This document shows, in pieces, positions 1 to 11,667 of a stretch of 64,000 bases of DNA. Location: the NCBI GenBank assembly GCA_011037195.1, contig JAAEAF010000184.1:124001-188000 (forward strand). The letters run 5' to 3'. Position 1 is the stretch's first letter. Every line of letters begins with the position of its first letter. Source of the DNA: Triatoma infestans. Its lineage: Eukaryota > Arthropoda > Insecta > Hemiptera > Reduviidae. Made by a program: the position numbers and the translations under genes. The notes below the pieces were generated by a model, which saw only the letters and a list, made by a program, of their open reading frames with translations, ran no database searches and was not told the DNA's origin.

Positions 1-382
1 GAATGTATATTTTATCCCCCCCCCCTTTTTTTTTTTGTAAATTAAAAGGGGGTAAATTATTGCCAAAAATTTTATTGATTAATACACGTGTTCCACATCA
101 TCACAGGTTCCACGAGATAGGTGGTATTTATTAACGTACTTTTTTGGCAATGCCAACAATTTTTTTAATTCTATTATTTTCACATGTTCAAACCCATGTC
201 CCACAACTCTCTCTCTTACTGTGCTACTCAACTTGTAAATGATTAATTTTTCTTCAAAATAGAATTCTCTACAACTCATTTAATGACACACAAAAGAGTT
301 ATTTGTCTCGAGCAATTATTGTAATCATTAATAGAATTATCTAACTTAAAAAAAAATTTCCCCCTACTTTTTGAATTTTTTT
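1..382. other. AT-rich intergenic DNA, no gene seen
   Basis: Homopolymer-rich opening (C and T runs near 17-36). A 66-codon minus-strand open stretch at 79-279 has no recognisable domain and no phosphatase motif, so I do not take it as the missing second exon of the DUSP23-like gene. Confidence 0.5.
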
Positions 383-660
383 TCTTACTCCTTTCTAGTA
401 AGAGGAAGACTTTTTTGAATGTGTCGAAATTTTCGAAATTGAGTTTTCACCGGAAATATTATATTTTGAGTTGCATTGAGTGCGAAAAAAAAAGTTTTGT
501 AGTAAATAGTCTGTATGTTTAGGCATGTTGTGCGTGTGTGTGCGTGTGTGAACAAAATATCTCAAAAAAAAATGATATTCTGTTTGGGTACTACCACCCG
601 CATAGACACAAAGGTTTCCGGTAAAACTAAACAAAAATATATCAACAGGAAATGCGACTT
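383..660 (+). repeat. Interspersed repeat family C, copy 1
   Basis: Begins with a near-palindrome around CTAGTAAGAGGAAG and continues with the same order of blocks as the copies near 6400, 12641, 13500 and (inverted) 36240: a TG-rich spacer, a 'gaacaaaatatctcaaaaa' type block, and 'ccggtaaa'. No coding capacity. Superfamily not determined. Confidence 0.6.
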
Positions 661-711
661 TTAAAGAATGGATTTATTATGGAATTAGATGGTTGAAGGG
701 GATTATTCTAC

Positions 712-912
712 TGCACCTGAAAGAGCTATTGTGAGCTCAGGAGCCTTCTCAGTGCACTGCTGGACTCCGAGCAGTGTTCTCTAGCTACAGACAACACTGC
801 CCATACCGGGCAGTGAGTTGTAGAGGCTTGTAGGAAGAGAAAATCTATAGTAGCATGCTGAATTCGAACTCGGGACCTCCGCGTTGCTAGCCCACTGAGC
901 TGATCCATTCCT
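712..912 (-). mobile_element. tRNA-derived SINE, copy 1
   Basis: Read on the minus strand it starts with an A-box-like TGGATCAGCTCAGTGGGCTAG and a B-box-like GTTCGAATTC, followed by a body with the conserved block around 'gaggcttgtaggaagag' and two short inverted blocks containing CTGCCC/GGGCAG. The same architecture occurs at 17051, 25162 and 37960. Pol III promoter boxes in the head are the mark of a tRNA-derived SINE. Confidence 0.8.
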
Positions 913-1479
913 TCTTCCTTGGTTTACGATAATTAAATAGGAACGGAGATCCGAGTTTGTGTACTGTATTTGTCCTTGTCAGTAAAGGGTAGAGTGTACG
1001 TAGTTTAAGTGTATTGTATACTGTTCTGACGAAGTGCATGAAGTACTAAGCTGTGGTAACCCGTGGGGAAAGCTACTCCCCAAGTAACTACATGCAACAG
1101 ATATTTCTTGTTCCACCATCCTTTTAGTATCTTATTTATTCTTAACTATAATCTCAGTACCTACGTAAGAAATATTCACAAAAGACCTTTACGCATGAAG
1201 AGCTAATGAACAAACCATTACATACGACCCACCCGTTATTCAAAATCATTAACAACTCATTAATCGACCTGCCAAACCCTTTCAAGAATTTCCTTGTGAT
1301 GAAACTTTCGGGTCGAATTCTGAGAATATGTCTTATATTTACTATGGCATACAAAGTGCACTGATATAAATCTATCACACTTATATTTGTAATATTTTTC
1401 TGAAACTAAAAGTAATAATTATTTTTAGGCATTTCTACTAATAATTTTGTGGCATTAAATTTCAGAATGTTATATATTA
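913..1479. other. Unassigned AT-rich DNA
   Basis: No coding exon, RNA gene or repeat boundary recognised. The open stretch on the minus strand near 1154-1378 shows no domain. Confidence 0.4.
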
Positions 1480-1962
1480 ACATTGATGGTTATTATTATT
1501 ATTATCAGGACGGGTGCCCGAAAGGCGCGGGACCTAAGCCTATGTGGGGCTCTTATCCCCCCGATACCCCCTGTAACCCCTTAATTAATCTCCCCCGGGT
1601 AACTTGCCGGTTAATCTATAATATCTCAAGATATCCCCAAACTCCAACTCGCCCAGGCAATCCTGCGAGAGTGGTGTCCTCCCAAATATACGAAATCTAG
1701 TTCCAGCGAAACGGGGACACTGACATAAGTAGTGATACACCGTTTCCCTAACTCCGTCATCACAATTCTGACAAATGGGCCTCCCTATTTAAACAAGCGA
1801 CTGTGCACCCAAGTGTGTCCAGTCACTATTCCTACCAAGGTCCTCAAACCCGTCCTACTAAGAGACAGGAGATACTCCGAGATTCCCTGCTTCCTTGCCT
1901 TTATAAATCTTTTAGCTTGGAGGCACCCCTGCGTGTCCCCACAGCGTAACATTGATGGTTAA
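1480..1962 (-). mobile_element. 3' end of RNase-H-bearing non-LTR retrotransposon (LINE family A)
   Basis: On the minus strand the sequence encodes, over several frames, the tail of a LINE ORF2: a segment like LLSLSRTGLRTLVGI then TGH, a zinc-knuckle-like C-x2-C...H...C (CQNCDDGVRETVYHYLCQC), then a stop, a GC-rich 3' UTR and a terminal (TAA)n run at about 1482-1508. The same LLSxxR...VGxxTGH and CxxC layout is seen at 41290-41870. 5'-truncated and frameshifted. The TAA repeat tail is typical of I/R1-like insect LINEs. Confidence 0.7.
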
Positions 1963-2594
1963 ATGCTATTAACACTTTCTTCTGAACTGCAATGTAATCA
2001 CTACACTACCTGTCTGGTTACGAACTTGTTTTCCTACCACCGCTATATTTTTTGTTCGGGAAAAAAAAAAAAATGAGTCAAAAAAATTTGTCATTTCATC
2101 TTAAATTGTATTAACAGCAGTGTGAGTATTTCACGCCAGTTTTGTACATTTATTTCAGTACAAGCGTATACAGTAAAATGAAGCTTACAAAAAAAAAACC
2201 TTATTCTATTCCTATTTAGCCAACTTAAAGTTGGAAAACATCCCGAAAGGAGAATAATAAGGTAAAAATCTTATAAGTAGACCAATTATAATTTTGCAGA
2301 TACGTTCAACTACATAATGAATAATGTTAAAATAATTTTTTGACGGAATTCACTAACAACAGCAAGATAGTTTGGAAAGAAATAATCTTAACAGAAATCT
2401 TTGTCGAAGCAAAAGATTGTGTTTTATACTATCTAATTATAGAAGAAGCCAATTAGAATGTAGGTCAAGTCGTAAGGACATTTAGATTGTCTTGGCATTA
2501 GTCTAAGGGACATTATTTGGCAGATCTTTTGATTAAAAAAAAAAAAAAGATATTTTATTATTAATTAAAATGATTAATAAACAAAATTACTTAC
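1963..2594. other. AT-rich DNA, intron of the DUSP23-like gene
   Basis: Lies downstream of the donor at 2594-2589 (minus strand), so it should be intronic. No second phosphatase exon (the HC-x5-R loop) was found here or in any lower coordinate. Confidence 0.5.
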
Positions 2595-2879
2595 TTCACC
2601 ATTAAATATAGCCGTTTCACATATTTTAATAAATGATTTAATTTGATCAATTGATGGTGGTTCGAATTCCAATACATCTAATGGGGTCCATCTTAGATAA
2701 TTTGGAAAATATTCAAATGATGGTTGTTTCTCTGGTGATAAGGATACAAGATGTGTTATACCTTCTTTGACAATATATTTAACGTTTGCTTCAGATTTTG
2801 GATAACCCATAATGGCCAATTCTTTTCTGATAATCCATTTGAAATTCCATGGAGCTAATATATCATAATCTTCACTCAT
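2595..2879 (-). CDS. DUSP23: DUSP23-like atypical dual-specificity phosphatase, first coding exon (partial)
   Basis: The 95 codons match the N-terminal half of DUSP23 (VHZ), a small cytosolic protein-tyrosine/dual-specificity phosphatase of about 150 residues. Visible marks are the opening WNFKWIIRKELA, the core strand/loop EGITHLVSLSPE (residues 40-51), and the helix PPSIDQIKSFIKI (residues 75-87) that precedes the catalytic loop. The exon ends in ...FNGE, phase 0, at a strong donor GTAAGT, directly before where the family has its VHC-x5-R active site; so the catalytic cysteine lies in another exon, not found in this window. I chose the ATG at 2879 because it has A at -3 and gives the usual short leader; an in-frame ATG 11 codons upstream is possible. 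Family assignment is firm, orthology less so. Confidence 0.82.
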
Positions 2880-3399
2880 CTTGACAAGAGGGATATAAAA
2901 AAAACCCAACAAACTAGACTAAACCACTGTAGAGAGTCGAACACTAGCTGACTGAACTATTGTCACTGTCTGTGACAGTGTTATAACTAAACAACCATTA
3001 CTGGGAACTACTCCAACAATATGTTATAACCACACACTAACTAAAATTAACACTAACACATTCTCTTTCATTATGATACATATATATATATATATATAAA
3101 ATACAGTGCCAAACTACTGTCTATAACTGTGCTTTTATAACTATTGTCTTTTATAAATATATCGCTGTTAGAATCGGGATAAAACAATATATTGCTCAAT
3201 ATGCTGTTCCCTTATTAATTAGTCACTATTCTTTCTACGTAGATCAGTTTGTCAATTACTATTCTAATTGCATCACAAAATTTTATAATTAAACAATTTA
3301 TTACTAGATTATTTTTTTATTTTTTTAAGATATTTACAACTACATAATAACACATGCAACAAGTGAAAAAAGATGAACAATAAAAATAGAAATGTGTGC
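2880..3399. other. Upstream region of the DUSP23-like gene
   Basis: AT-rich, with an (AT)n run at about 3078-3098. The likely promoter of the minus-strand phosphatase gene lies here, but no TATA box or initiator stands out. Confidence 0.4.
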
Positions 3400-5220
3400 G
3401 TTAGTTAGCGTGCACTCCCTGACTTGAAGTTGTGAAGCAGCTATCCAGCGATAGCGGTCTTAATATGATCTTATCGTATACTACTGTATCTCAAGAAAGG
3501 TGTCCGATATGTGTTCAGATGGTCGCGCGGCTATTCACGCCTCAGTCGTCTTGGCGGGTTTGCGGGGAGAGTGAAAGTACAGAGGACTTGGATTAGGGGA
3601 TAGGAATGAGAAGATAATTTGGAATGGAATTTTAGACGGCAGGATTTGGCTAAAGTGGTAACGAAGGGAATTTTCAGGTAGTGAAGAAGTTAGGAGGCGT
3701 AGAAAGAAGCATTGACAAAGGTTCTAAGTATTTTGGACTAGAGAGTTTGAATGCGATGCAGGTTTGAGTTTTTAGCCGTCCCTTAATATTTGAGTCGGCA
3801 TGTCCAAATAGGAGCTCTACTGTTCATAGTTTTCTATTGTTCTGTGCAATGTAAGTTTTGAGCGTTTGTCTAGTTGGAGTCAGCAGTAGCGAACTTCAGT
3901 TACAATTGGGAGAAAACTATGGTTAAATTGAATGGCGGGGAGAGTTTTCTGGTATATGGTGAAGACTATGTTTGAGGGCCATGACATGGAGGGTTTCTGG
4001 GGAACGAAAAGGCCCAGAAAAGTAACAACGAAAAGGCTCTGGTGAGGGAGGTTGGGCGTGGGTATGTGGCGTCACCATCGCCCACCTTTCGAGATGCAAC
4101 CAGCCTCTGGCTCTCCCGGTTGGGGATTACCTCACCCCAAACAATCCTATCCTGTTCCTTTCCCCTTGCAAGGTTGCCTGTAATTATCCTGAGTTACTGA
4201 ACCCTTGTACTTGAGGCAGTGGACAGGCATTAAGCTCGTTAGAGTATGAATTCCTGAATTACGGGCGCAAGCTATATTCCAAGCCAATTGCTTGCAATTG
4301 AGGTTGGATTCGTAGTGGTCGTGTTTTGAACAATAAGTCCAATGACTGAGGTCATGAGTTGAGCTGTAGGAGATCCGCAATATAAATTAAACCCCGGTGC
4401 CAACCCGTAGTTAGAAGCGCACTTGCTGGGTGTGCGCGGTTTACTAGAGCCCGCTAGGGTGCCTTCCCTAGTTTCTGGGAGTGGGGTGTGATCACTTTGT
4501 GGGATCACTTCATGCGCTGATTGAGCGTATCTCAACCTGCCCTTAATGGGTCTAGCGGGGAGTGCCCGGGTCTTGCACTAATAGACTCTATGGTGGTGAC
4601 ATCCTTCCCTTGTAAAACGGCCGGTAAACTCCAAGAGGAAACTTCCACAAGTCCAAGAGGGAAGGGGTAACACGGGAAGAATGGTGAGGGAGGTTTCGAA
4701 GGACATTTTCATAATCCCATCTGCAGAGTTTGTCAAGCCTGATTCCAACTTCCATTAAAGGCTGGATGGAGGAGCAGCGTCTGCAATGGTGGGAGGGATT
4801 ACCAGAGAGAGGCAGGCGAAATTCTTTATCAAGAAACATTGCTTAAGTTTACTGGCGACCCATTTCACTATAGCCGAAAGGTATAGACACATGCACCAGC
4901 TATTACTTCAGAGGACTGTACTCGCTTCGGCGGTACATATACTAAAAATTACTTCATAGGACGCGACGAGCCGATTCTGTTTGGCTGATTAAAAAATCCC
5001 GGTACACATTCTTTGTGAATGCGCCGGCCTGATGAGCATAAGTTGTCTTCAAGTTGGCAGTAGGTAATCCCGAAACTACGAGCTTCATGACGAAGTCGCT
5101 TTCAACTTTGCTAGGTCTGCTTAAAAGGACGAAGCTGGAGACGTGCTGTTGACCATTGAGGATCCACAATAGACCCCGCTGGTGTAGATCGCGATGGAAT
5201 AAGTTTCATGCCACCTCTTT
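3400..5220 (+). mobile_element. Degenerate LINE family A copy with GC-rich 5' segment
   Basis: A block markedly richer in GC than its surroundings. From about 4720 to 5215 it parallels the LINE-A copy at 41380-41870 almost block for block: 'aaaggctggatggaggagcagcg', 'tggtgggaggg', 'gaggcaggc', 'agacacatgcaccagct', and the end 'ggatccacaatagacc' plus 'ggaat'. This is the RNase-H-proximal C-terminal tail and 3' end of ORF2, full of indels. 3400-4700 has no readable ORF; it may be the element's own 5' UTR joined after a large deletion, which is inference. Confidence 0.65.
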
Positions 5221-6399
5221 GTTAATCTAATCAAATCTACTCGACATGTGATCATTAGTTTGGCTTAAAGTCCGTCTGAAAAAATGGGCATTATTTTACT
5301 TTGTTTTATAATTTTCTAAGGTATGCGGATTGCAAATAAAAAATCATTTTATCTCAATCTCTGAGCGTCTTTGAATATATAACAAGAACGAAAACTCTAT
5401 TGCTCTAGATTTCAAACGTTAATTGGAGTCTGTTGATCAAGGGTTAAGTTCTGCTTAACAATATAATCACATTCAACATGTATTGACATAATATAAATAC
5501 ATTCTACTTGCACTGTATTTATGTTAAGTTACTTAAGTTACATAAAAATTCTAAGTTGAAGGAAGGTTGTGATCTTTGTAATTATACTAGCTTATGCCCG
5601 CGACTTCGTCCTCGTGAATTTCATACGACGCTTTTTAGATGTTTCACAGATTAGATACATATTTAAATAGTGTAAAAGGATTAATTTAACTCACCCTTTC
5701 ACTCGGAGTTATATTATCTTTTCCCATACAAAATTAACACTCCCTTTCATCCTCTTAGGAGTCGAATTTCGAAAAATCTTTTGCTAGAGAGTTTCTATGT
5801 TACAAAAGGGTTCTATTTTCAAAATTTCATGTTTCTAGATTCAGTAGTTTCGGCTCTGCGTTGATGAATCAGTCATTCAGGGAATTTCTCTTTATATCAA
5901 TAGAAGTGTTCCAGATTACTTTTAGTTTTTTTTTTATTTCAATACAAACATACACAACAAGAGAAGTGTAGGAAAAAAGCAGGAACCATTAAAGTGTTAA
6001 TTGGTTTTACAGCAAACTGGCCTCAGCAAAATATTAATTAAGGTGATAAAATATGAATCTAAGCTTTAATGGAACGTTTGCATTCCATAGTCTATATACA
6101 TATAGCGCCATTAGCTTGCCATGCCCCACCCCCTTCCCCCACGCCAGGGGGAAAACTGTGCAAAACAAATATTATTCCTTTCCAAATGAAATAGCAAAGA
6201 ACTGATTGAAAAGTTGTTTTGGCCACTCTCCAAAACTTTTATCCAGGTTAAGACCCCATTCCTTTTTACTCTTCCATCCTCAATTAGTGGTCATTTTAAA
6301 TTGTTTTATATTATTATGATGACGTTGAAAATATTGTAGACGATTATTGTATTATATTATCAATGTATATTTTATAAAATTGAGATTTTTTTTTCTTTC
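5221..6399. other. Unassigned AT-rich DNA
   Basis: No gene or RNA recognised. A C-rich patch (CCCCACCCCCTTCCCCC) sits at about 6124-6140. Confidence 0.4.
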
Positions 6400-6990
6400 T
6401 CTCGGAAATATCCATTCTAAGGACCCTTGTGTCCAAAAAAATGGTCCTTAGAAAATGGTTGTATGTGTGTGTGTGTTTTTTTGTATGTGAACAGCATAGC
6501 TCAAAAACGGAAAACCGTAGAAAGTTGAACCTTAATATTCCGTTTAGGTATCACCATGGGATTTGACAGTACATAATCTGTCAAAATTCCTCAACCGGAA
6601 GTACCACTTTACTAGTTGTTTTTTTTTTACTTGATTGCGATTTTCTCAAAAATGGTTCCTACGATTTTTTTTAAACTTGATATATCAACTACACATACAA
6701 AGAGCTATAACTTTTACTTAAAACATTTCTATGGAAAAATTCATTTAAGGGCACTTTTAAGGGAGGGGTGGGGTTATGTTTTGATCTAAAGTGCTATCAT
6801 AGTTGATTATACAAATCTATCATTCAAACAAAATTAATTAGCAATAAATAGATGGCCACTAATTCCGAGTTTCAAAAAAATTAGTAAACCGGAAATGCGC
6901 TTTTACTGAACAGTTTTTTTTTTTTCAGTTTTCGACGAATTTCATTAAATTTGATACACTATCTATAAATTTTGTTAATTATAATTTTGA
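6400..6990 (+). repeat. Interspersed repeat family C, copy 2
   Basis: Shares ordered blocks with the other copies: 'tgaacagcatagctcaaaaa', 'cgtagaaagttgaa', 'cgtttaggtatcaccatggga', 'attcctcaaccggaa', 'gcgattttctcaaaaatgg', 'ggggtggggttatg'. Missing the palindromic start seen at 383 and 13500. Non-coding. Confidence 0.7.
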
Positions 6991-7323
6991 GGACTGGAGT
7001 AAGAGAAAATTTGTATGAGTGTTTCACACCAGAATTTTCCTGTTCTAATGTCACAGCTTTATTTTTATCGATCTAGGGCTTTCCATTTGCTTTACAGAAT
7101 TTTGGGATGTTGAGATATCTATCCGATTGTAACAAATCAAGTCAAAAGTATTCAATTTAAATCTAGAATTAACATACATTCCTCAAAGATATCATTGGAA
7201 TATTAGGTTTTTATTTCGACATCTTTGAATAAAAAAAAATCAACTTATTTTTGACGCCATCTTTGCTAAAGCCACATTTTAGTAAAATTACGGTTAATAT
7301 GATTTATTTAAAATATATATATA

Positions 7324-7516
7324 TGATCTTTGAGGTTTCCGCGGCCAAAACACTTGAGTTTTCGGGTTGAAACCGAGTCAGTGGTTTGCTAGAAACCGAA
7401 TGTTTGCCCATATTGTAACTATCCTGAAGAGGTTCATTGCAATATTGGTCTCATTGCGAAAAGTTGGTTTCTAGCATACCACTGACGCAATCTACCCGGA
7501 AACTCAGTAGCTTTTA
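7324..7516. mobile_element. Inverted-repeat element, family E, copy 1
   Basis: Two arms of about 50 bp are near-perfect reverse complements: the left contains CAGTGGTTTGCTAGAAACC, the right GGTTTCTAGCATACCACTG. The loop carries 'cctgaagaggttcattgcaat', also present at 37443. Small non-autonomous terminal-inverted-repeat (MITE-like) element; related copies at 32810, 35625 and 37171. Confidence 0.7.
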
Positions 7517-7541
7517 TATATATATATATATGTGTGTGTGT
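7517..7541. repeat. (TA)n(TG)n microsatellite
   Basis: Alternating TA then TG dinucleotides directly after the family E element. Confidence 0.9.
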
Positions 7542-8820
7542 GTTTTGTTAAAAAAAAGAAAAAAGTAAAGTAATTTGCAAGAGATTACAAAAAATAAAGC
7601 AATATTAAATATTTTTTATCAACCTTCATTGGACTAATGTCTTAAAGGAGATATTGTCAATACATAAGAAGATACACGTGGATAAAATTGTAAATAATTA
7701 TTTATAATGATTTGTTTCATTTAATTTCTCCTGAACTGTATTCCTAAGAAATACATTCGTACATTAAAAAGAAAGAAAAACGAAGTTTAAGTGTTATACA
7801 AACAATTTGTTTGAACAAATTAAATTAAAGGAAATTGCGGAAAACTGATAAAAAAGAAAGGAAAAAAAAAATCAGTAAAAAGTTATTTCCAGTTGATCGA
7901 CTTCAATTGAAACCTTCGATCTAGTTATCCTTAACAATATCTAAATTGAAAATAAGATTTTTCACCCTTTTACTGTTTAAGAAAAAAAACAAAAAAATCA
8001 GAAAGAAATAATTTTCTAAAAATAACAAAATTCTGCTACAAAAAAAAGACTTTTCTACCTTCCTGGTTTTTACTAACAACGCTGAGTCAATATCACTTGG
8101 AATTCCTAAGGGAAAAGAAGTGGAAGCAAAGGTGAGGACGATAACCATTTGGTTAATTCGAATCACATTTTCGGTTACAAAATGGTTATCACAAAAAAAA
8201 CAAAACAATTATCTCCGTTATAATCTTATCTCAAATATGTGATCGTCTCAAATATGAGATCATAGCACAATAATATTCGTTTGATTTGATTAAAACTAGA
8301 ACGCAAATATTATTTCCTGTGTGATGCCACCCCCTTCAAATTAATATTATCTTCTTTATGAATTCGTTTCAAATTCTAACCTTCAACAAAACGTTAAACC
8401 AATCTATACTATTACTACAAAACTTACTTTTATTATTCAACAAACTTTCAAATATTCATTTGAATGTTAAATTGATAATTCATTTAATTGTTTGTTTTTT
8501 ATTTTTAAATTTTGGTGATTCTATTATGGTAGAAATGGAAATTGATCTACATAATAAATGGAAGTCAGTCATATCAGTGCTAATTGTACATTTTTGTCAA
8601 TTAATTTTGTCAATGTCATTGTACTGCACATTTGGGGAAACATTTCAAAATTGTGATCTCATTTATATTGAAATTTTTAAGAAATAATATAGTAACTCTA
8701 TTCAGGATGCCAGGGCATGTCAGCGTGGATGGTTACGAGGAAAGGTACAGTTATCCACTCACTCTCTTTATGAGAGTGCAGTTACCCATAGAATCCTTTT
8801 GTGGTGATAAGTTACAGGTG
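7542..8820. other. Unassigned AT-rich DNA
   Basis: Contains hydrophobic open stretches on both strands (7921-8208 minus, 8358-8687 plus) that look like AT-rich chance ORFs: no domain, no codon signal, no splice context. Confidence 0.4.
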
Positions 8821-8824
8821 TAGT

Positions 8825-9510
8825 GGAATCAGATGTCTTGAAGAGGATTATGATGCGATGAATGGTTAGGAGTTAGTTAGAGATTTTTAGAGAGTTGTTA
8901 CTCGAAATATGAACTACTAATTTACCAAAATAGAGTATATTTTAACAATAATTTAAAAGTTTGAAAAGATACAACTACAATTAATTTAAAATGATTTAAA
9001 TGGTAACTAGAATGCACAACTATAATGATTGATGAATAAATATATGTTTAAAACCTTAGATAGGGACGCGCTCCTCCGCTATGTATGAACTGATGTCGTA
9101 TATGACTGGTAGAATCCTGATGAAACGCTGATAAAATACTGAAGAATACTCATCCCCTCCTCCTGTGGAGAAATGTTTATATTGGCATCACTCACACATT
9201 GACAAGTGTGTAATTACGGGTCACACTAGAACATCTCTTGCCGTGTGTTGACCCTAGGTCTTGAATAGGTCGGTGACCAGTGTGGCAACAGATGATGGCC
9301 GTTATCAAAGGACTGTAGCCAGGTGGTCTTTTGAGTGTTTGTTGACCCTTGTATATCGGCCAGGCGGCTTCTGCACACTGACCATATAATGACCCTTTTG
9401 AAAGGGTTTTTGTTGAAAGGGTTTTAGCGGTGTGTCTTTGGCGGTCCCTTTGACCGTGCACTGACCGCGGCTCTTGACCTGAATAATAGCGACTGGCTGG
9501 CACCACTAGT
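8825..9510 (+). mobile_element. 3' end of RLE-type LINE (tail copy 1)
   Basis: Parallels the 3' UTR that follows the endonuclease ORF at 20165-20602: both begin 'gatgtcttgaagagg', have 'gttagttgagag'/'gttagttagagat', 'tattttaacaataat', 'cactcacac', and end in 'gactggctggcaccact'/'agctggctggaaccact'. The coding part is missing here, so this copy is 5'-truncated close to the stop codon. Confidence 0.65.
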
Positions 9511-9867
9511 TATAATTTTTATAATTTAAAAATTATATCTTTTCCTTCTTGTTATCACATTACACAGGATCTTGGAGAAAACCTCAGAAACAAGGAACAA
9601 GTCTAGAGAGCATTGTTTTGAAGAACGTTCTAAGGCAGGCTAATACCTATGTGGGCAGTTAAGACTTGTAAACGGTCTAAGGTGTCCCTAAGGAGCAAAA
9701 ATAGGCTTCGCGTGCTGACACAGATGTTGAGTCTAGAACGCGATAGCCATAGCAATTTTGGTAGGGAATATAATGGACTACATGTTTCGCATCCTCAAGC
9801 TCTCAGAGGGAGCAATCTAAGAAGCATATCTGGTCTTTGGAAGAGGAGCTTGAAGTGAGTACAAGCT
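9511..9867. other. Unassigned DNA with moderate GC
   Basis: A 69-codon open stretch at 9649-9858 is not recognisable. It directly precedes the promoter-like cluster at 9868. Confidence 0.35.
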
Positions 9868-10062
9868 TATAAAAGAGCGTGTGACGGCCAACTTTAATTC
9901 ATTCAAACGCCAGTCGAACAAACATCAACGTTCAACGACCATCTTCTTACACCGTCACTTTGCCAGTCAGTCTGTCACTCTCTATTCACGCTAACATAGT
10001 CTCACTCTAAATTATACAGACTAAAGTCCTTGCAGTGCTTAATATTCTCATTCAACGTAAGT
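9868..10062 (+). promoter_or_regulatory. Promoter-like cluster: TATA, initiator, short leader, donor
   Basis: TATAAAAG at 9868-9875 is followed about 25-30 bases later by an insect-type initiator context (attCATTCaa), a C-rich leader of some 150 bases without ATG-led ORF, and a good splice donor (CAACGTAAGT, near 10058). This could be the U3-R-U5 part of a solo LTR or the first non-coding exon of an unidentified gene. No second LTR or downstream exon was found. Confidence 0.35.
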
Positions 10063-11224
10063 TTAAGTTAATTCTCAACCTTAGTATTTCTCTCCTTTTC
10101 AACCTCCAGAACATCCAATACCGGAAATAGAAGAGACTCTAATACACTCCTAATGGTATCATGCAGTGAAGGTTTTAAAGCCTGCACCAGGTTTTAGAGG
10201 AAGTTATAAGTTACCCAGTACTTCTTCAAGATTCTAGGATTTTTTAGAGAAATTAATCTGGAAGGGGTACTGTAGATTAGATGTCTCATCCTTGGACAAG
10301 TAGACGGGGAACAAAAATACCATTTTGTTTTATTTAACTACATCTACCCCTACCCAGAAACCCCTAAATATTATAACCCAGAAAAGAGCAAGTTATAGCA
10401 TGCATAAGTTTGCTTTTATTTCTAAGGGGGGCTTCAGGAAAATTATAATTTTAATGCTAAATACGTATAATAGGAACTATATCTTCTAGTAGTATATTAA
10501 AATAATCAAAATTATTCTATACAAAAAGATAATATTAAATTTTCTTTTTACTTTTTTCTTTTGAAATAACCGTGGAATAACTTTATTAAAGCTTTATTAT
10601 TTTTAATTAAAGCTTTATTTTTTATTAATGATTTATTTTTTCTTCAGATTTTTTCTTGAATATGTTTTTTTTTTTACCTCTGCTAAGTAATAGCAACTAT
10701 TCTAAAAACTTCTCAAACTTAACTGCAGATAAAAATATAACTTTTATTTCAATAGAACTGTGAAAACCTTTCTTCATTACAGATTATAATGATAGTAAAG
10801 AAACCGTTATTATATGAATCTATTTTTTTTTTTTCTTAGTATAATTCATAGTAGCACTTCATAGTATAATTAGTGCTCTTGCAATCATTTTATTTAAATT
10901 AAATTTGGAATGGTTTATTAGATTCTACTTATTAGCCGGACATTAAGATATCCATTTCATTAAACAATGTTTTTGCAATTTATTTATAAAAGTTATGGGA
11001 AAAATGATCAGATTTTCAGAATAATTTTATGAGAAAAAGCTGAAATTGCAAAAACACTAAAACCTCATGAATATAGATTAGTTATTTCGAACATGACTGA
11101 TACTTTGAGAGAAAATATCTTAAGTATTGTTTTGAATTGACTTGATTCGTCTCTCAAATATGCATATTGTAATGACATAGCAATGTCAAAGCAATGTCAA
11201 GCGGTCAAATCTAAGAAACGAAGT
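10063..11224. other. Unassigned AT-rich DNA
   Basis: Very AT-rich with long T runs; no exon or repeat boundary recognised. Confidence 0.4.
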
Positions 11225-11667
11225 TCGCACTAAACTTCCAGAAACATTAGACAGGGCGCTAGAATATACCACGGCACTGAAAGAAATAAAGGCTGCAGAC
11301 TCCGCTCCGTCAGTGTTTGCGATCACGCAGAAACCCAAATTAATTAAACCGGTGGCAAAACAAAATAACCTACCACCATCGCCATGCAAATATTGTGGGA
11401 GTATGCATTTTCACTCAGAATGCACTCAAAAAAATAAAACCCCCTGTATTTAACGTAGTTAAAAATCGTCCATGTCGACATTGCTCAGGGCCTCATTTCG
11501 ACAGACATTGCATGGCCCCAAAAACAAAGACACGTACAAACTTCGGCAAATTCTCGCCGCAAGCCAATAAATTTAATAATTTCCAAGGGCGTAGTACCAA
11601 CTACACAAACAAACGCCAATCCACACATACACCGCAACCTCACAATTCGCGCAGAACGCGCGAATGA
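11225..11667 (+). pseudogene. gag C-terminus of an LTR retrotransposon with two zinc knuckles
   Basis: From VRTKLPETLDRAL the frame runs to CKYCGSMHFHSEC and a stop at about 11450; the continuation, in another frame, has CRHCSGPHFDRHC at about 11480-11520. Both are C-x2-C-x3-H-x4-C zinc knuckles of the kind found at the C-terminus of insect gypsy/Bel-like Gag proteins, which bind the genomic RNA. The Gag matrix/capsid part, protease and LTRs were not found, and a frameshift separates the two knuckles, so this is a fragment. Confidence 0.6.

Noticed and set aside
2595..2912. Start of the phosphatase at the upstream ATG (2912)
   Set aside because: It would add 11 hydrophobic residues absent from the family; the ATG at 2879 has the better context. 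Left open as an alternative.
8358..8687. A small membrane protein gene
   Set aside because: Hydrophobic only because of T-rich codons; no domain, no splice or promoter signals, overlapping frames equally open.
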